The translations under genes and the position numbers were made by a program. A stretch of 24,035 nt of DNA, from positions 130,063 to 154,097 of the forward strand of contig CABIXM010000008.1 of the NCBI GenBank assembly GCA_902362725.1. Direction: 5' to 3'. This DNA comes from Clostridiaceae bacterium (lineage in GTDB: Bacteria > Bacillota > Clostridia > Lachnospirales > Lachnospiraceae). This document shows positions 23,990 through 24,035 of the stretch, piece by piece (the stretch's first letter is position 1; every line of letters begins with the position of its first letter). A model generated the notes under the pieces. It searched no databases and was not told where the DNA came from. It was given only the letters and a program-made list of their open reading frames with translations.

Positions 23990-23998
23990 ATTATATCA
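23990..23998 (-). promoter_or_regulatory. Extended -10 promoter of the DUF6076 gene
   Basis: On the minus strand TGATATAAT (23998-23990) is an extended -10 box 34 nt before the preferred start codon. No good -35 box is visible in the short remaining sequence. It would drive the DUF6076/HEPN-like pair and perhaps the genes after it. Confidence 0.55.
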
Positions 23999-24035
23999 TG
24001 TAAATGTGAAGAAATCTACGTCCTCAGATAAGTTG

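Overview
The window looks like a chromosomal segment from a Gram-positive, low-to-mid GC Firmicute, most likely a gut Lachnospiraceae (Clostridia). The grounds are strong GGAGG-type Shine-Dalgarno sites, the gene families present, the tRNA gene without an encoded CCA, and the combination of a PspA/zinc-ribbon/SPFH operon with DUF1836, DUF6061 and DUF6076 proteins. The family-level placement is inference from sequence style, not a database result.

Layout. (1) 1-3462, plus strand: the end of a branched-chain amino-acid (or related) ABC importer operon, livH (5' truncated by the window edge), livM, livG and livF, with overlapping start/stop codons. (2) 3528-5573: purA with its own promoter and a stem-loop at the predicted mRNA 5' end, then a HAD-family phosphatase and a very strong terminator. 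(3) 5594-5755, minus strand: tRNA-Thr(GGU) with its own promoter and terminator. (4) 5895-7025: a PucR/CdaR-type regulator ending at a bidirectional terminator shared with a convergent DUF1836 gene. (5) 7043-10687: the DUF1836 regulator gene is divergent from a pspA - zinc-ribbon membrane protein - SPFH protein operon, resembling the Bacillus ydjFGHI envelope-stress module. (6) 10752-15613: pcrA helicase, two small membrane proteins separated by a terminator and a compact triple-hairpin element, and rlmD.

At about 15.33 kb the character changes. The RlmD protein carries about 95 extra residues after its normal C-terminal motif. Everything beyond it (a DUF6061-type gene, then seven minus-strand genes) looks like accessory, ICE-type DNA with codon use less biased to G/C at third positions. 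I read this as the end of a mobile element that entered the 3' end of rlmD and supplied a new C-terminus. The other end, the recombinase and the conjugation genes are not in the window.

Within the accessory segment the minus-strand order of transcription is: DUF6076 zinc-finger protein, a helical protein with a faint HEPN-like motif, a sigma-70-like factor, an OmpR-type response regulator, a short sensor kinase, an ABC ATPase and an FtsX/MacB-type permease. The last four form a classic peptide/antibiotic-sensing and export or detoxification module. A pair of 11-bp-spaced direct repeats next to the ATPase promoter is a plausible response-regulator site. The DUF6076 / HEPN-like pair, with overlapping genes, is the best candidate for an under-described system.
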